Part shown: positions 21,204 to 33,874 of the stretch, piece after piece
How positions within the stretch are numbered: the first letter of the stretch is position 1
Layout: each line of letters starts with the position of its first letter
From: Coniella vitis
Lineage: Eukaryota; Ascomycota; Sordariomycetes; Diaporthales; Schizoparmaceae
Assembly (NCBI GenBank): GCA_011317545.1
Contig: WUJK01000003.1
Coordinates: forward strand, 1,240,001-1,304,000
DNA: 64,000 bases
Reading direction: 5' to 3'
Position numbers and translations under genes: made by a program
The notes under the pieces: generated by a model
The model's database searches: none
What the model was told of the DNA's origin: nothing
What the model saw: only the letters and a program-made list of their open reading frames with translations

Positions 21204-22971
21204 ATGGCTTCCCTCGCTATCCCTGCCGCCAGATTGATCAGAAGCGCAAAGCATATTGTGCCTGGTAGGTCAAGCCGCTCCTCACTTGGCTAGGCAGAGG
21301 CCCTTTGCTGGCTATAACTGACAGAATTTAAAGGCCAACTGCTGGTAACGGAATACTTGTTTTCCGTTCCCAAGGACTACAGCAACTCTTCGAGCGGCGA
21401 GGTACAGCTCTTTGCAAGAGCCGCCACCAAGTTGGAAACCTGCAAGGCCGTCCCAGACCAGCAGACGCCCCAGAAGCCATGGAGTAGGTGTTGTCGTGCC
21501 AGTCTACTGTCATCTGTACTTTCTCTGCTGACTGGCATCCGCTCGCAGTGGTCTTCCTCGCCGGTGGACCTGGCTTCGGCAACCCTGAGCCACAGGACTC
21601 GCCGCTCACCCGCTTCGTTCTGAGCAAAGGCTACCAAATCCTCTTTCTCGACTACCGAGGCGTGGGGCTCAGCACTCCAGTCACGGCCGATACCATTCCT
21701 CGGCAGCCAGATGAGCAGTTCGAGTATCTCAAGCACTTCCGCCAGGACAACAACGTGCGCGACCTCGAGGCTGTTCGCACCTATCTCACGGCTGGCATTG
21801 CCGACCCTTTCAAGCGCAAGTGGTCCATTTTCGGCCAGAGCTTTGGCGGCTTTGTCTCTCTCAGCTATCTGTCAAAACACCCTGAAGGCCTTGCCGATGT
21901 GTGGATTACAGGTGGCCTGGCTCCCATCTCCCGAACTCCCCAAGAAGTCTACCAGGCAACCTTCAAGAAAGTGCGTCAGCGCAATGAAGCCTACTATCAA
22001 AAGTTTCCCGAGGATATTGCAAATGTCCGCAGAATTGCCCACTACCTCAACTCGGAGGACGGCGTGCAACTACCAGCAGGGGGCAGGGCCACTGCGAGGC
22101 GTTTGCTGACCCTCGGCCACATGTTTGGCTTTCACGGCGGCCTCGACAATGTCCACGGCATGATTCTGCGCATGAGCATAGACTTGGATCAGTATGGCTT
22201 CCTTACTCGTCCGACACTTGCACAATTCGAGACGTTCCTGCCCTTGGACTCGGCTCCCATATATGCCATTTTGCACGAGGCCATCTACTGCTTCAGAAAG
22301 GGCGTCGCATCGAAATGGGCCGCTCAGAGCGTAGGCCAAGAGCTTGAAGACTTCCGGTGGCTGTCAGCCGATCAACATGGCTTTGATGACCCTGCCTTTT
22401 TGAGTGATGACAGGCCTCTCATGTTCTCTGGCGAAATGATATTCCCCTTCATGCTTGACGACTATGCCGAGCTCAACAAGATCAAGGATGCTGCAGAGAA
22501 GCTTGCTCGATTCGACGGGTGGGACAGCCTTTATGACGAAGCCCAGTTGGCCCAGAACACCGTCCCAGTCTATGCCGCGAGTTACATCGAAGACATGTAT
22601 GTAGACTATGACCTAGCGCGCGAGACGACAGCCAAGGTCAAGAACATCAAGACTTTTGAGACCAACACGAGTAAGTGTTTCAATCCTCATCAGGTGCTAA
22701 AGAAGCCAATATGTGGGATCAACATCTAACTCGAGCCTGCAGTGTATCACAATGCAATCCGCGCCCGCTCTGATGAGGTCTTGGCGCAGCTCTTCAAATG
22801 TGAGTGATTTACCGTCTCGGCGCACTTGCCATCTCATTCGCCATAGATTTATGCTCCCATGCGTCGAAGACTCGGTTTGAAAGCGGCGAGTGGCCGTTCA
22901 ACACAAAATTGCAAGCCCAGAGTAGGTGCTGACGGAATGGCAATATAGTGCGAGAGGACACAATCGATTAG
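21204..22971 (+). CDS. Proline iminopeptidase, alpha/beta hydrolase (peptidase S33)
   Basis: Five exons, 21204-21264, 21325-21483, 21549-22670, 22743-22799 and 22949-22971, encode 473 aa with every phase consistent. The oxyanion segment is FLAGGPGFG (about 76-84), the nucleophile elbow is FGQSFGG with Ser near residue 170, and FLDYRGVGLSTP is the typical S33 strand. The acid candidate is in IEDMYVDYD and the His in MYHNAIRARSDEV near the C-terminus. These enzymes remove N-terminal proline from peptides and are cytosolic; no signal peptide is seen. The last exon is only 23 nt and supplies LREDTID. Reading through instead would stop after FKCE. The 149-nt intron before it is long for this gene. 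It ends 107 bp from the convergent carboxylesterase gene. Confidence 0.9.
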
Positions 22972-23078
22972 TGGCCAGGATCTCCACCAAAGCCAACAAA
23001 GTATTAAGCGCGTGGGAGTCAAGATATATGCTGGGGCAGTAACCACCGCGCACAGGTCGGTGGATCAATTTAACATTT

Positions 23079-25053
23079 TTATATAGGTATCTTGGGAGCC
23101 ACACTCTGCCAAAAGTCGCACCGTTCTCTGAACTGCGTCAGCTTGATCTGGCTGAATCCAGTACTGTTAATATTGAACTCCTTTCCTGACGATAGCAGAG
23201 GTACGCCAGAAACGTTGTTGGGGGTCAACTTGTAAGCGTTCGGGTCGTTGGTCTCCAGATAGGAAGCAAATGCTCCCGTGAAGCCGTGGTAGATTTCTGG
23301 CTCGGTCTGTTGCTCAGCGCTGACGACATCCCACTGTACATGTGTGTAACGACGGTTAGTCTATGAGCCTGTCCCTCGCTCGTCTGATCCGCTCATCATT
23401 TTACAGAGGAGAGTGGGCCACTTACCCAGTCAACATCCGATCCGTGAGTTGCAGGCGAAATCGAGTACTCTCCCAGATAACTGCCCTTGGGCGCTGTCTT
23501 GGCCACCCAGTACGCGGGACAAGCCAGCACCGAGTCCCTAAAAATAAGTCCAGCCCGGACATATGTCGTGTTGTAGCTCGAAATAGCCTCGCTGCTGCCA
23601 TCCTCGGGATAAAATTTCTTGACCTGCTCCAAATCCGCCTCGGAGAAGCCAGGCAAGTACCCCGCCAACCAGCCGTCAAAGCTCGCCAGCGTGTTGTTGA
23701 AAGGAGGCACGCCGGTGTTGGACGCGTCCTGCAACCCAGGCGCAACAAAGTTCTGTCCCTCGTGCGTGTTGTACATGCCCCACCCGCTCTCGATGTTCAC
23801 TAATCCCTTGTCAACCGCCTCGCTGAGCGGCAACGTCAAGAACCGCCCGTCAATCACAGGCGCCCAGGTATAGCTGCTCGTGTTATACGTGTGGCTCGCG
23901 GAAATGACCAAGCTGGCGTTGACGAGGGTGCCCACGTCGGCGGCTTTCAGGCAAGCGAGGCTGCCTGCGCCCGTGCCGCACCCGGCAAGAGTGCTAAAGC
24001 GGTCGTAGATGGCCTGGGCTTGCGGAGCGTCGTACCTGTACGTTTTGACCCAAAAGGGACTCGAGATGAGTGCGCCGCGGAAGAGGCGGGGGTTCTCCGC
24101 GGCGGGCAGACCTGCGCGGGCGATGGTTTGGGCAACGACGCTGCCTGCGCCGGCGGATTGGCCCCAGATTGTGATTTGGGAAGGGTCGCCGCCAAAGTGG
24201 GAGATGTAGTTCTTGGTCCCTGGGCGTGGGTGTGGGTGTTAGTTTGGGAGCATGTTTTGGCGGATGAGTTATGGGGTAAAGGAGTGATGATCATTGTCTT
24301 TGTCAAGCAGTTTCTTTTTCCTGGACCTTGGAATAACACCGCCATTTCTTTTCTCCTTTTCACCAGGAGTGGATTCCACCGACCAGCAGCAAAGATCGAA
24401 GAGCAGAACAGAGCAGAGCAGAGCAGAGCAGACTCACACTTGATAGCAGCATCCTGATCCAACAACCCCGGATTCAAATCACTTCCCCCAACATCCTCGG
24501 CAATCTCCTTCCCGGGCAAAAAGCCAAACGCATTGACGCGATAGTTCGGAGCCACGACCAGCACATCCGTCTCCTGCGACACGTTCAGCAGCGGGTACAC
24601 GTTGGGCGGGATCCCAAAGCTCGCCGAGCCCTCAATGTACGCGCCGCCGTAGAAATTCACGACGACCGGCTTGAGCGGCTGCCCCTGTGTCCACGGGCGC
24701 GAGTAGAGGCCCAGGTAGAGACAGTCCTCGGCGCCGGTGCCTGCTGCGCGCTGGGGGCATTCGCTAAAGGTGGCGGTGGAGTCGTAGACTGTGCCGTTGG
24801 CGAGCGGCGTCGGGGGCTGCGGACCGCGGAAGCGGAGGGCGCCGAGGGGAGGGGCAGCAAAGGGGATCTTTTGCCAGTACGAGATGTTGTAGGCTGTGGA
24901 ATAGGCGCCTTGGAAGGTGCCGTAGTCGAGGGCTGCGGTGAGGGTTTGGGCGTGGACAGGGTTGAGGAGGAGGGTGATGGTGGTGAGGAGCAAGGAGGGG
25001 AGGAAGGAGGAGGAGGAGGAGGAGAGGAGGAAAAGGGAAAAGAGCGCCATCAT
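23079..25053 (-). CDS. Secreted type-B carboxylesterase / lipase
   Basis: Three exons, 24438-25053, 23426-24219 and 23079-23333, encode 554 aa. A hydrophobic, Ser/Leu-rich signal peptide covers about residues 1-33, with probable cleavage after VHA. The carboxylesterase fold shows YWQKIPFAAPPLGALRFRGP, the disulfide region EDCLYLGLYSRP, the oxyanion GGAYIEG, and the nucleophile elbow GQSAGAG with Ser near 227. The acid is probably the Glu in NTHEGQNF and the His is in IYHGFTGAF (about 486). Several NxS/T sites suggest glycosylation. It likely hydrolyses esters outside the cell; the natural substrate is unknown. The start at 25053 was preferred over an upstream in-frame position because it places the hydrophobic signal at the terminus. 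A first-exon donor after AAG-T restores the expected AIKWTKNYIS joint. Confidence 0.88.
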
Positions 25054-26463
25054 TCTTTGTTCACTTGGTTTGTGGCCACAGCAGCCAAGCAAGGCTGATG
25101 GAGGCGCGCAAAAGTGAGGCAAAGGGAACAACAACAGTTTTGCCTCCAGAGAAGTAGGGAAGAGACGAAGTCCACCCAGTCAAGATGTGGGCATTTCAGG
25201 AGCTGGAAACTCTTGTTTATATCCCATCATCATTTCTGTCAATGGCCTCTTCGGGCGGATGATGTAGCGGAATACCAAAGCACTCTTTTCCTTCCCCTCC
25301 AATTTGTGCAGTCTACCCCGAATGGACTCATGGGGTAGGTGACCTGGGTATGGAGCAAGGGAAGATGAAAAGAAAGACGCAAGCTGAACTGTGCACCAAT
25401 ACTTGCTGAACTCAGCCCGTTTTGAATTTGGAGAATCAGAACCAAACAACTGCATGCATGGTAGCATCGCCTCCGCGCACAATGATGCATCATTGCCCAG
25501 TGAGTAGATCAGCAGCACGGGAGTCTTTTCCGCTGTACACAGTAACGGGAGTATGGGAGAACCAATAACTACTTTCTACATGTGAGAGTGTGTAGCAAAA
25601 AGTACATCGTGGGGAAAAGGAAAAGAAACAAAAAAAGGAACAAAAAGAACACATTTGCATTGTGCGGAGAGAGAAAAGGATGAACAAAACAGGATACACA
25701 TACAAGAGAAGAGATCGCCGTGTCACTCGCCCAGAACACCGAACGCAGCGCGTAAGCCTGTCCGTTTTTTTTCTTCTCGCTTCTAGCCAAAGTCCACCAA
25801 TTAGGACACACACTGCAAGGACAGATGCTTTTAACGTTGAGAGAGGCATGGGAGGGGAGAGGTAAACAGGAATTGTGTACTATGTAAAGTGGCAAGGCTC
25901 GGCACTTGTACGTAATTACAGCCGAAAAGAAAGAGAGGAAAAACAAAACCGAGGGAGGGTGGTTTTTTTTCTTGATTTTCTTTTTTACTTAGTATCTTGC
26001 ATAAGGTTATCCAAACCGTTCTTTCGATGTGAGAAATATTCATCGTGTATGATCCGCAAACCCCTTCATTTCCCACATGATGTGGCGGTCTCAATGGCTA
26101 TTGTTGGTAACGGCCTATCGTCTTCTTGAATAACACACTATATTTTATGCTCGCATTCTACATTCGTTGTGTTTGACTTTGATATTATGTTTTACTTTTA
26201 GCCTTCCATCATCTACATGACTGGAAAAAAAAAAGGACTATGAATTCTCAGTAACGGCGCTCAACTAGCACAGCGCTTAAATCGAATACACACCGCACAC
26301 CGGTAGGCCTCGCCAACATCTTTGGTATAGCCTACTTGGACATCATCGTATTCTCGTGCGACGCAAGGCATGTGGCGAGTAGACTGTCATAACCTGAAAA
26401 ATCCAAACCAGCTCACTCTCACCTTACAGGTCTACTACCATACTCAGGCGCATCCCATCTCCT
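25054..26463. other. Intergenic region, carboxylesterase promoter and helicase 3' end
   Basis: 1.4 kb with no credible gene; frames on both strands are low complexity. It holds A/G-rich tracts (25611-25690, 25931-25990) on the plus strand. The part next to 25053 should be the carboxylesterase promoter. Confidence 0.5.
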
Positions 26464-29298
26464 TCATTCCTCATCAAACTGCTGCTGCATCTCAATGTGC
26501 CACAGCCTGTTTGCAGACTCGGCAATAACTTCCGCCTTCCTCACCAACTTTTCCATGTATCTTTCCTCATCTTTCACCTCCAGTCTCAGCTTATTCGGCT
26601 GCGCCTGCATCAATACTGGCACCAGCTCCCTCTTCACATCTGCATTCGCCACAGCAGCAACACTGCGCAACCCGTTATCCCAAAACACCCGCGCTGTCCT
26701 GCTCTTGACAAACGTGATTCTGGCAAGTTCCAACAAATCCGATCGTGCCCCGGCTTTCAGCCTGTCGACAAAATGGTCCAGCACAGCAGCCATGACACCC
26801 CAGCCCATATGCTCGCAAAACTTAATCATGCCCGCCGCGAAACCCTGGCACGTCTGCGCGAGCGTCTGCACTGTCCCACGGGGTGTTTCGTATTTTTGGG
26901 CCACACGGTGGACGGGGACCTCGTGGCAGAGATCGCGGAGCTGGAGCGCGAGGTAGAAGCGGTGGTAAACGCGGACGAGCGCCTGTTCTTCTGCCGTAGA
27001 GGCTTTCATGGTTCCCCCGCGCATCATGCGGTTGATTTCCGTGGGCTTCAAGCCGAGGAAACCGAGGACACGCATACCACTTTCGTCGAGATTTTCCATC
27101 TCGTTGGCAAAGACTTTCCAATTGATTGTGGCGCCCATTTGTTGAGCGGGTGTGAAGGTGTAGAGTATGTGCATTTCGCCGTCCATCACAAAAGCTTGAA
27201 GTGCCTTTTTCATTTCGTTATAGATAAAGAGCCCATCTTCGGGATCCAGCGATGAGACCACAATGGCTTTGCCGAGCTGCGTTACTTCAAAGTTTGCAAA
27301 CTGGTCACCCACGACAAAGCCTCTGGCTTGAAGGTCAGATAAGCTCCTGTCAACCAGAGCCTGGATCTCTTCGAGGGAAATTGAATGATATAGCAAGGTG
27401 TTCCGTATGTAGTCATCCAGAGACTCACGGCTGGTGGCAAGCCGCACAGCAATGGCCTCCAGTAATGCTCGCTGTATGCGCTGCTTGTCTGAGCCCATAC
27501 AGCTTGCAACCTGAGGCAGTTCTGCCCTGATCAATTCTTCAACTTCTTCTACATCCTTGAGTCGACAACACAGGTACGTCTCCCCAACCTCGTCCTTGCC
27601 TTTGCGCCCGGCCCGGCCTCGCATCTGCCGCAGCATGGCTGGGCCTACGAGCTCACGCCCCATGCGAACATTGTGTAGAATCACACGTCTCGCCGGTAGA
27701 TTTATACCAGCAGCAAGCGAGCATGTTGCAACGCAGACTTTGACTGTTCCGGAATCGTAAGCGCTGGCAACGAGGTCGCGCTCTTCGCTCGTGAGGCCAG
27801 CATGGTGAAACGCAACGCCTCGGGGAATCGTCTGTTCAAGTGTTGGGTCAAGGCCCCCTGGAAGATTTCGTAGCTCGCCCAGCAAATCAGCCCTCTTTTC
27901 CTGCACCTGTAGCTCCATCTCCGTCAAGAGCGGCATGACACGGCTAATGATCAAGGCGTCAGATTCACACGCAGCCCGACTCCCCGCAAAAACGAGCACA
28001 CCGTAGCCAGCTCGAGCTGTTTCATTGGCCAAGGCAACGACGGCATTGAGCACCGGATCTTGCAACTCCATTGCGGTAGAAGCCGCAATTGTGCCAAGTG
28101 AGACAGAAGCGTCGTGTGATGTCAGGTTTACTTGAGTCGCAGCTTTGAGTGTTTGGCTCGTCGCTTTGGCGGTATAGATGCTGCCATCATACACAATGTG
28201 CTCATTGATAGGGATCGGTCTATAAGATGTCTCAAAGGAGTGCGCTCGAAGCCACGACGCGAGCAGATTGATATTGGTAAGTGTGGCACTCATGCCGACA
28301 ATTTGCACGTCGCCATCGTCTAGGCAAAGCAGCTTCGTAGCCATCAACTCGAGCAAGTAGCCGCGATGATCGTCGTCGATCATGTGTAGCTCGTCCAGCA
28401 CGACCACCTTGAGCTTGGCGATACTTGCATCATCAATTGCTCCATTGATGAGCGCATTCGCCTTTTCCAAAGTGCACACTCCAATATCAAAGTCACTCCA
28501 TGTCTGTTTGATCTTGTTGCCACCAAAGAAGCCCACGACTCTGACAGTGTCCTCGTCCGCGCGCTTCCTCCAGAAGTTACGCTCCGAGTCCATGATGGGG
28601 CCAGTAGTAGCCTCCCTGGAGATGCCACTGACCATGTTCCGCAGCCACCGAACTTTTTCCTGGACAAGGGCAACATAGGGCAATACCAATAAAGCCTTTG
28701 CGTCCCTGTCCGCCAATACTCGTTTCAGCATGAGCACATCCGCAACTAGGGACTTGCCGCCGCCAGTGGGCGCTTTATAGATGAGGTTCTTGTGGCCATC
28801 TAGCAGTCCCGGTCCCAACAGACAGGATTTCTGCCAGGGGTATATGCTCTTTATGCCCAAAGACTCGAAATTAGCCACCAGCGGCCTCGGGAGGCCGTAC
28901 GTCGGGTGGGACAGCTGGAGCAATGCATCATCGGCTGGAGTGGGTGTACTAGGGAACCTCTTCCTCTGCGAGTACTCCGAAAGACCGTTTATCGTAAGAC
29001 TTTGTGTTGGTGTTGGTGGTTTTCTAGTAATTACGCTGGCCAACAGGCTCGGTAATCCTAGTTTTGCAACAGTGGAAGCGGAAGTGGAAGCAGAAGCAGA
29101 GGCAACTGCAATAGAAGAAGCATTATGCAAAGAAGCGATGCGTTTAGCAGGTTGATGAGGATGCACGTCCACCGGCGCGTTCGAGGCCTCCTCCAACGGG
29201 TGTTTCCGGCCGATGACGGTGACTGTCTGGTACGTAGTTTGATACTCCCGCGCGGCCTGCACGCTAGTCTTGTGCCAGATGCCAGTGTTTCCAGCCAT
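26464..29298 (-). CDS. HELQ / POLQ-like superfamily 2 DNA helicase (helicase part only)
   Basis: A single exon of 944 aa. The start is taken at the first ATG, MAGNTGIWHKTS. After about 130 disordered residues the SF2 Ski2-like core begins: YPWQKSCLLGPGLLDGHKN, Walker A APTGGGKSLVADV (about 172-184), DELHMIDDDHRGYLLE, GMSATLTN, VAFHHAGLTSEERDLV, VATCSLAAGINLPARRVI and the motif VI sequence QMRGRAGRKGKDE. Winged-helix and Sec63-like helical parts follow, with a helix-hairpin-helix-like segment near the end (FWDNGLRSVAAVANADV). This matches HELQ/Mus301 and the helicase half of polymerase theta. No polymerase domain follows, so HELQ is the better name. It is expected in homologous recombination and fork repair. 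Intronless, unlike most neighbours. Confidence 0.92.
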   Translation of the reverse strand: MAGNTGIWHKTSVQAAREYQTTYQTVTVIGRKHPLEEASNAPVDVHPHQPAKRIASLHNASSIAVASASASTSASTVAKLGLPSLLASVITRKPPTPTQSLTINGLSEYSQRKRFPSTPTPADDALLQLSHPTYGLPRPLVANFESLGIKSIYPWQKSCLLGPGLLDGHKNLIYKAPTGGGKSLVADVLMLKRVLADRDAKALLVLPYVALVQEKVRWLRNMVSGISREATTGPIMDSERNFWRKRADEDTVRVVGFFGGNKIKQTWSDFDIGVCTLEKANALINGAIDDASIAKLKVVVLDELHMIDDDHRGYLLELMATKLLCLDDGDVQIVGMSATLTNINLLASWLRAHSFETSYRPIPINEHIVYDGSIYTAKATSQTLKAATQVNLTSHDASVSLGTIAASTAMELQDPVLNAVVALANETARAGYGVLVFAGSRAACESDALIISRVMPLLTEMELQVQEKRADLLGELRNLPGGLDPTLEQTIPRGVAFHHAGLTSEERDLVASAYDSGTVKVCVATCSLAAGINLPARRVILHNVRMGRELVGPAMLRQMRGRAGRKGKDEVGETYLCCRLKDVEEVEELIRAELPQVASCMGSDKQRIQRALLEAIAVRLATSRESLDDYIRNTLLYHSISLEEIQALVDRSLSDLQARGFVVGDQFANFEVTQLGKAIVVSSLDPEDGLFIYNEMKKALQAFVMDGEMHILYTFTPAQQMGATINWKVFANEMENLDESGMRVLGFLGLKPTEINRMMRGGTMKASTAEEQALVRVYHRFYLALQLRDLCHEVPVHRVAQKYETPRGTVQTLAQTCQGFAAGMIKFCEHMGWGVMAAVLDHFVDRLKAGARSDLLELARITFVKSRTARVFWDNGLRSVAAVANADVKRELVPVLMQAQPNKLRLEVKDEERYMEKLVRKAEVIAESANRLWHIEMQQQFDEE

Positions 29299-30263
29299 CG
29301 TCACCAAAATTGGCCAGGCTGTCGAGTGGGACTGGCAGTAGTGATAGCAAAGAGGCCGAGAAGCAAAGTTGACGCATTGTTTTAAGAGAGCATCGGGGAT
29401 GTGTGGACAGTGAGAGTTCGAGTCGCGGCTTGTTGACCAAAGGTATTTGACGCGTCAGGCACAGTGAGTGGGCATTGAGAAAGAAAGAAAATACTCGAAA
29501 GTTGAGCGGCCGAAAGAATCGGATGAGCTCATCCGCGAGCCAGGAGACAATCAGCCAAGAATCAACAAGAGAAAACAAAAACGAAAGAGATATGTGTTTT
29601 GCAAAGAACAAAGATTGGATGAAGTGCGGCTGTGAACAATTGCCAGCGTTCACACTCTCGCTCGGTGCCTGGAAGTTTACATAGTAAGCCTATGTGCTTA
29701 GGTAAAAGGCAAGAAGGGCATAAGCCGCTGCCCCAGTCCGTAAGTACTATGTACTATGTTATTGCTCTTTTGCCCCAGCATCTTAACATAGCACATACCG
29801 CCAGCTTTTGATTGGCCGAGACCCAGCACTAATCATAGTAAGCTGTCAGGCTGTGCAAAAATGATTGCGCAATGTGTGCCGGGACACCCTTTCCTGCCCA
29901 CATGACCAGGTACATAGGTACATGCTGCGACAGCGAGTACCTGCAAATACATAGTTTACTAGACAGACAGCAGTACCTAGATCACATCACAATACAGCAG
30001 CTGAAGGAGTAAGTAAGGTGGCATGTGCTTTTGGCTTTGCGCAAGTACTGTGTATGAAGAAGAGAGATAGCGCAATCCTGCTAGAACAAAATGTAGGTAT
30101 AAAAACAAGCTCTGAATACATAGCACGCCGGGTATGGTGCACGTAAAGGTGCGTAAACTTCTCTAGCAAGCTAAGAAAGACGCCTTCTCATTCGCAAGTG
30201 GGGTTGTGTGTGATTTCTGGGGGACAATGCACAAAGGTGCGGCACAAGTACCGACACCAACAA

Positions 30264-30316
30264 CAAAAAAAAAGAAAAAAAAAAAAAAAGAGAGAGAGCG
30301 AGAGAGAGAGAGAAAA
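30264..30316. repeat. A-rich / GA microsatellite
   Basis: A run of A residues with two G interruptions passes into an AG dinucleotide repeat containing one C interruption. It lies in a gene-free interval. Confidence 0.9.
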
Positions 30317-33300
30317 GAAAAAGGAGCGGCGTCGGTAACGGCCACTGGAAGTTACCACCAGCACGGATACTTGGTAAAGGGTCCTTTACGCTTCCCTCTG
30401 TGTTCACTTTTACCCATGTATCACCCACTGCCGTCGCCTTGTCGTCGACTTACATTGATCCAGTGCAACGCCATGTCGGTGAATAAGCAGCTGCTGCGTA
30501 CGTAAGTCGGTTCGCTGGCGGCGTACCATAGTACACAGGGCGGAAACTCATTCAAGCAGGGATGCAGCACTAAAACCTGCTGTAGATCGGGAAAGAGTTG
30601 AGTATGAAAACGTCGAAGCACGATGCTAAGCACCCTGTGCTCAGTCAGGCTCAGCGGCCTCGGCGCTGCTGCTGCTATCACAGTAAAGGGGATTGTGGGA
30701 GCGCTGAACGAGTGATGCTTGTCAGCGATACTTGTCAGTGCTCCCTGAATTGCCGCCAAGCAGTGGCGCACGTCCGCTTGTGCCCTGTTCGCCTGTGTCC
30801 CGCCAGCTACAAACTCGCGCGCCGGTGGCACGGAAGTTCCAGCGCTTCTTGCTTGGCCCACACGCTATCTACAGCAGATCTACAGCAGGTTGAAGAAAGC
30901 CAGACGCTGCCAAAGGTATCCTATCCTATCGGGGCGTTGAACAGTATATAGCCCACCGCGGGAAAGGAGGTTTTAAGAGGCCCAGAATGTCCGTCAGTGA
31001 CACGTCGCATTGATTTTTCCGCTTCGAGAAGATTGGACGGGGAGAGGTGCCGAAACACACAAAAGACGCCAGTGCGCGGGCATTGGCTGGCGCGCAAGTC
31101 GGATGTACTATGTAGACCTACAACTCGCGGCCACAGGTGAAGCGAACAAGGACCGCATATTCCTGCTGTGATTATCGTCAACTTCGGGACAGCCTGGCAG
31201 CCCGATGTAGATCTCACCAGTTTCTTGAGGTATTTCGCGACGGCTGTTGTCTAACTTTGTAGCGGCCACCCCGGATGCAGCGGCTATCTAGACCAGGGCC
31301 GTCAACACTCATCAACTATGTAAGCTAGCAGGCTAGCTAAACATGGATTGCTGCGGTTCGGACGACTGGAGCCCAACGACTTTCCGGATATAACAAACCA
31401 TCAATGCTGCCTGCACACAAGGCCAACTGAATTGTAGTGTCGATGACAGTGCCACTGGCTCTAGCAGAATTCACTTGACAGCGCCGTATGACGAGCAAAT
31501 TTTCGCTTGATATACCCTTCATGTGAACTTGCAAAGAGTCAAGCCTGTTGAGCGCAAACGTTGAATGCCCGAGAGCATTGCTGTCGTTAGCAGCTGGTGT
31601 AGAGCCTCCATCATGTCGCAGTCTGCTGCCAAAAAGTCTTTGGACTTGTGACGGGCGGCCTAGAAGGACTGCTTGGGGAGCCAAGTCTCAAGTTTTTGTG
31701 CTACGATAACAGCAACGCCCACGAGGGGAGGAGCATTAGCACCGCTGTGAATATTTGGCAGGGCCTTTCTTTTGGAGGGTTTGTTTCTGGGATGTGGCGC
31801 GAAAAGACGGACAGACCGGTTCCTCCATACCATTCCAAACTGGACCTTAGCCGCCTCGCGTGGTGTGTGAGCTGCAGAGGGGGGAAATGCCACCGAGTCA
31901 GGCCAGACATATGGCAAGAGACCGGCTAGCAACCTCGCCCACTGATTGTTGTTCTGAGACGATCAGTCAAGACAAAGCGTCTGGCATCTGCATTGGTTTT
32001 TCACGACGACACTGAATCTTTCCCATCGTGTCTGGTCACTTCAGCCGCAGAACGACTCATTCGAGCAACAGTAACCTCGCTCGTTCGTTGACTCCCTCGA
32101 AATCAAAGTCCCATGGCCATCGGGGGACGTCAACGCACGACCAAAAATGTTCGGTCCGTTACTTGTGGCATAACAAGAAAAGTTTGGAAACGCATGGATA
32201 GACACGTAGTTGCGTCAGGCACTTCAGCCAGCTTCCAGTGGCCAAACGTCCACTGCACTGGATAGGAGGACGCATACGTACTGATGAACAAGCGATGGTT
32301 GCACTTAACACAGAAGGTCGCCTGCTAAGGCTATCGTGGTGTTGTGTGTGGTGTGGTGTGCTTTTTCTTGGGTGCTGCTGCTCGAAACCCTGGGCGTTGG
32401 GGCTTGGAAGGTTGATATGAAGGATATGTAGTAACGAGAGCTCGCCGAATTGGGGACAAGCCACCGATTTCTGCCGACTTGGCTAGGTCTGGACCTCGTG
32501 GAATGTACAGCCCATTTTTTTTTTGGCCGATGCAAGATGGGAAGAATCATGGGCTAATCTCGCTGTCTCCCTGGGCACAGTGCACGCTCAAGCGCAGGCT
32601 AGCGTAGCTGACGATATTGTGTCATTGTGTGAGCGATGCATAGTCTACGTATACAATATATACATAGTCTGTAGAATGTCACCGCGTTTCTGTCCTTGAC
32701 GACTCCTGTGCAGCTCTGTCACGTCAAGGCTCCGAGGAAAAGAAAGGGGGGGGGTTGTTCAACCAACCGTGGTGTGGCAATTGGGTACCAGTGAGAGGTG
32801 TCACACAGCATAAAGGCTCGATGTTGTTAGCATGGCGGGGCGGTAGCGAAGGTGTTTTGGGGCTCAATATCTGCCTAGGCCGGTGATGGCAAAGCAGAGA
32901 AAAATGGACGCGAAGATGGCATGCCGATGTGACAGCGATGAATGTGCAGCAAGGTGAAGGTACCATAGTAATAGATCAAAGAAAAATGGAAGTCGCCAAG
33001 GACCATTCAAACCAACTGATTGGCCTCTTGTTGCACCTACCAGATGCAGTTGACTAGGTGAATGGATGCCGAAGCTGACTGCGTCTGTGGTCCGTAGTAC
33101 ATAGTACATAGTACGTCGTAGTAGTAGCCGGTGGGGACAGGCCCCATATCGACGACGGTGCAGGTACCTTGGTGCAAGTACCCATGTACTTTGTAGAGGA
33201 CAGGTTGCGGGTACATTGGGTTGCAGCACGAACCTTCGTTCCACGGCGGGGTGCCCCTGCACCATCAGATCTGCCCAGGCCTGCCAGGCACTCCAGCCAA

Positions 33301-33850
33301 CTGTTTGTGTACTGGAGGGCCCCTACAACGGGTGGCATAGTACTATGTCGCAAGCAGATGTTTTATGTACGGAGGTACCTTGGTACTTGTAAAAACTACC
33401 TGCGGCCCAGATGTGTGCATGTACCACCTGACGACGAACAAGCGTGCGATCTACGACCAGGAAACAGAGGGAAAAGCGTCTCTACCGTTGAGCCTTTCCA
33501 AGTCGAGCAACCGGCTTCCCCTATTGTGCAAATGCTGATGCGTCACAATTCGGGTGGTGTGCGCCTACCTATAAGTACATAGTAAGTGTCGACAACACGA
33601 TGTACAAGAACAAGTGCATTGGTACACATCAATGATCGCGTGCGTGTACGGAGTCGGCGGTGTTCCATGACTGTGGGTCGCTTCGTTTTTGCGATGTGGC
33701 ATCGCAGAAGATGATTTGCGTCTCATCGCCTGGGCTGTTTAAAAAGGCATCGGGTCATTGCAGCTCCTTGTAGGTCTGTGTCGCTGCTACAGACTGACGT
33801 TTCTCTGGTTTCTGTGACTATTGTTGCGTTGATAGCACTCAAGATGAGCG

Positions 33851-33874
33851 CAGCAGCAGCAGCAGCAGCAGCAG
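33851..33874. repeat. CAG trinucleotide repeat, 8 units
   Basis: Eight perfect CAG units in a gene-free interval. A frame through it would read poly-Ala, but no credible gene surrounds it. Confidence 0.95.

Noticed and set aside
30421..30861. Minus-strand ORF of 146 codons in the gene-free interval
   Set aside because: No recognisable feature and composition unlike neighbouring proteins; overlapping frames on the other strand are similarly open.
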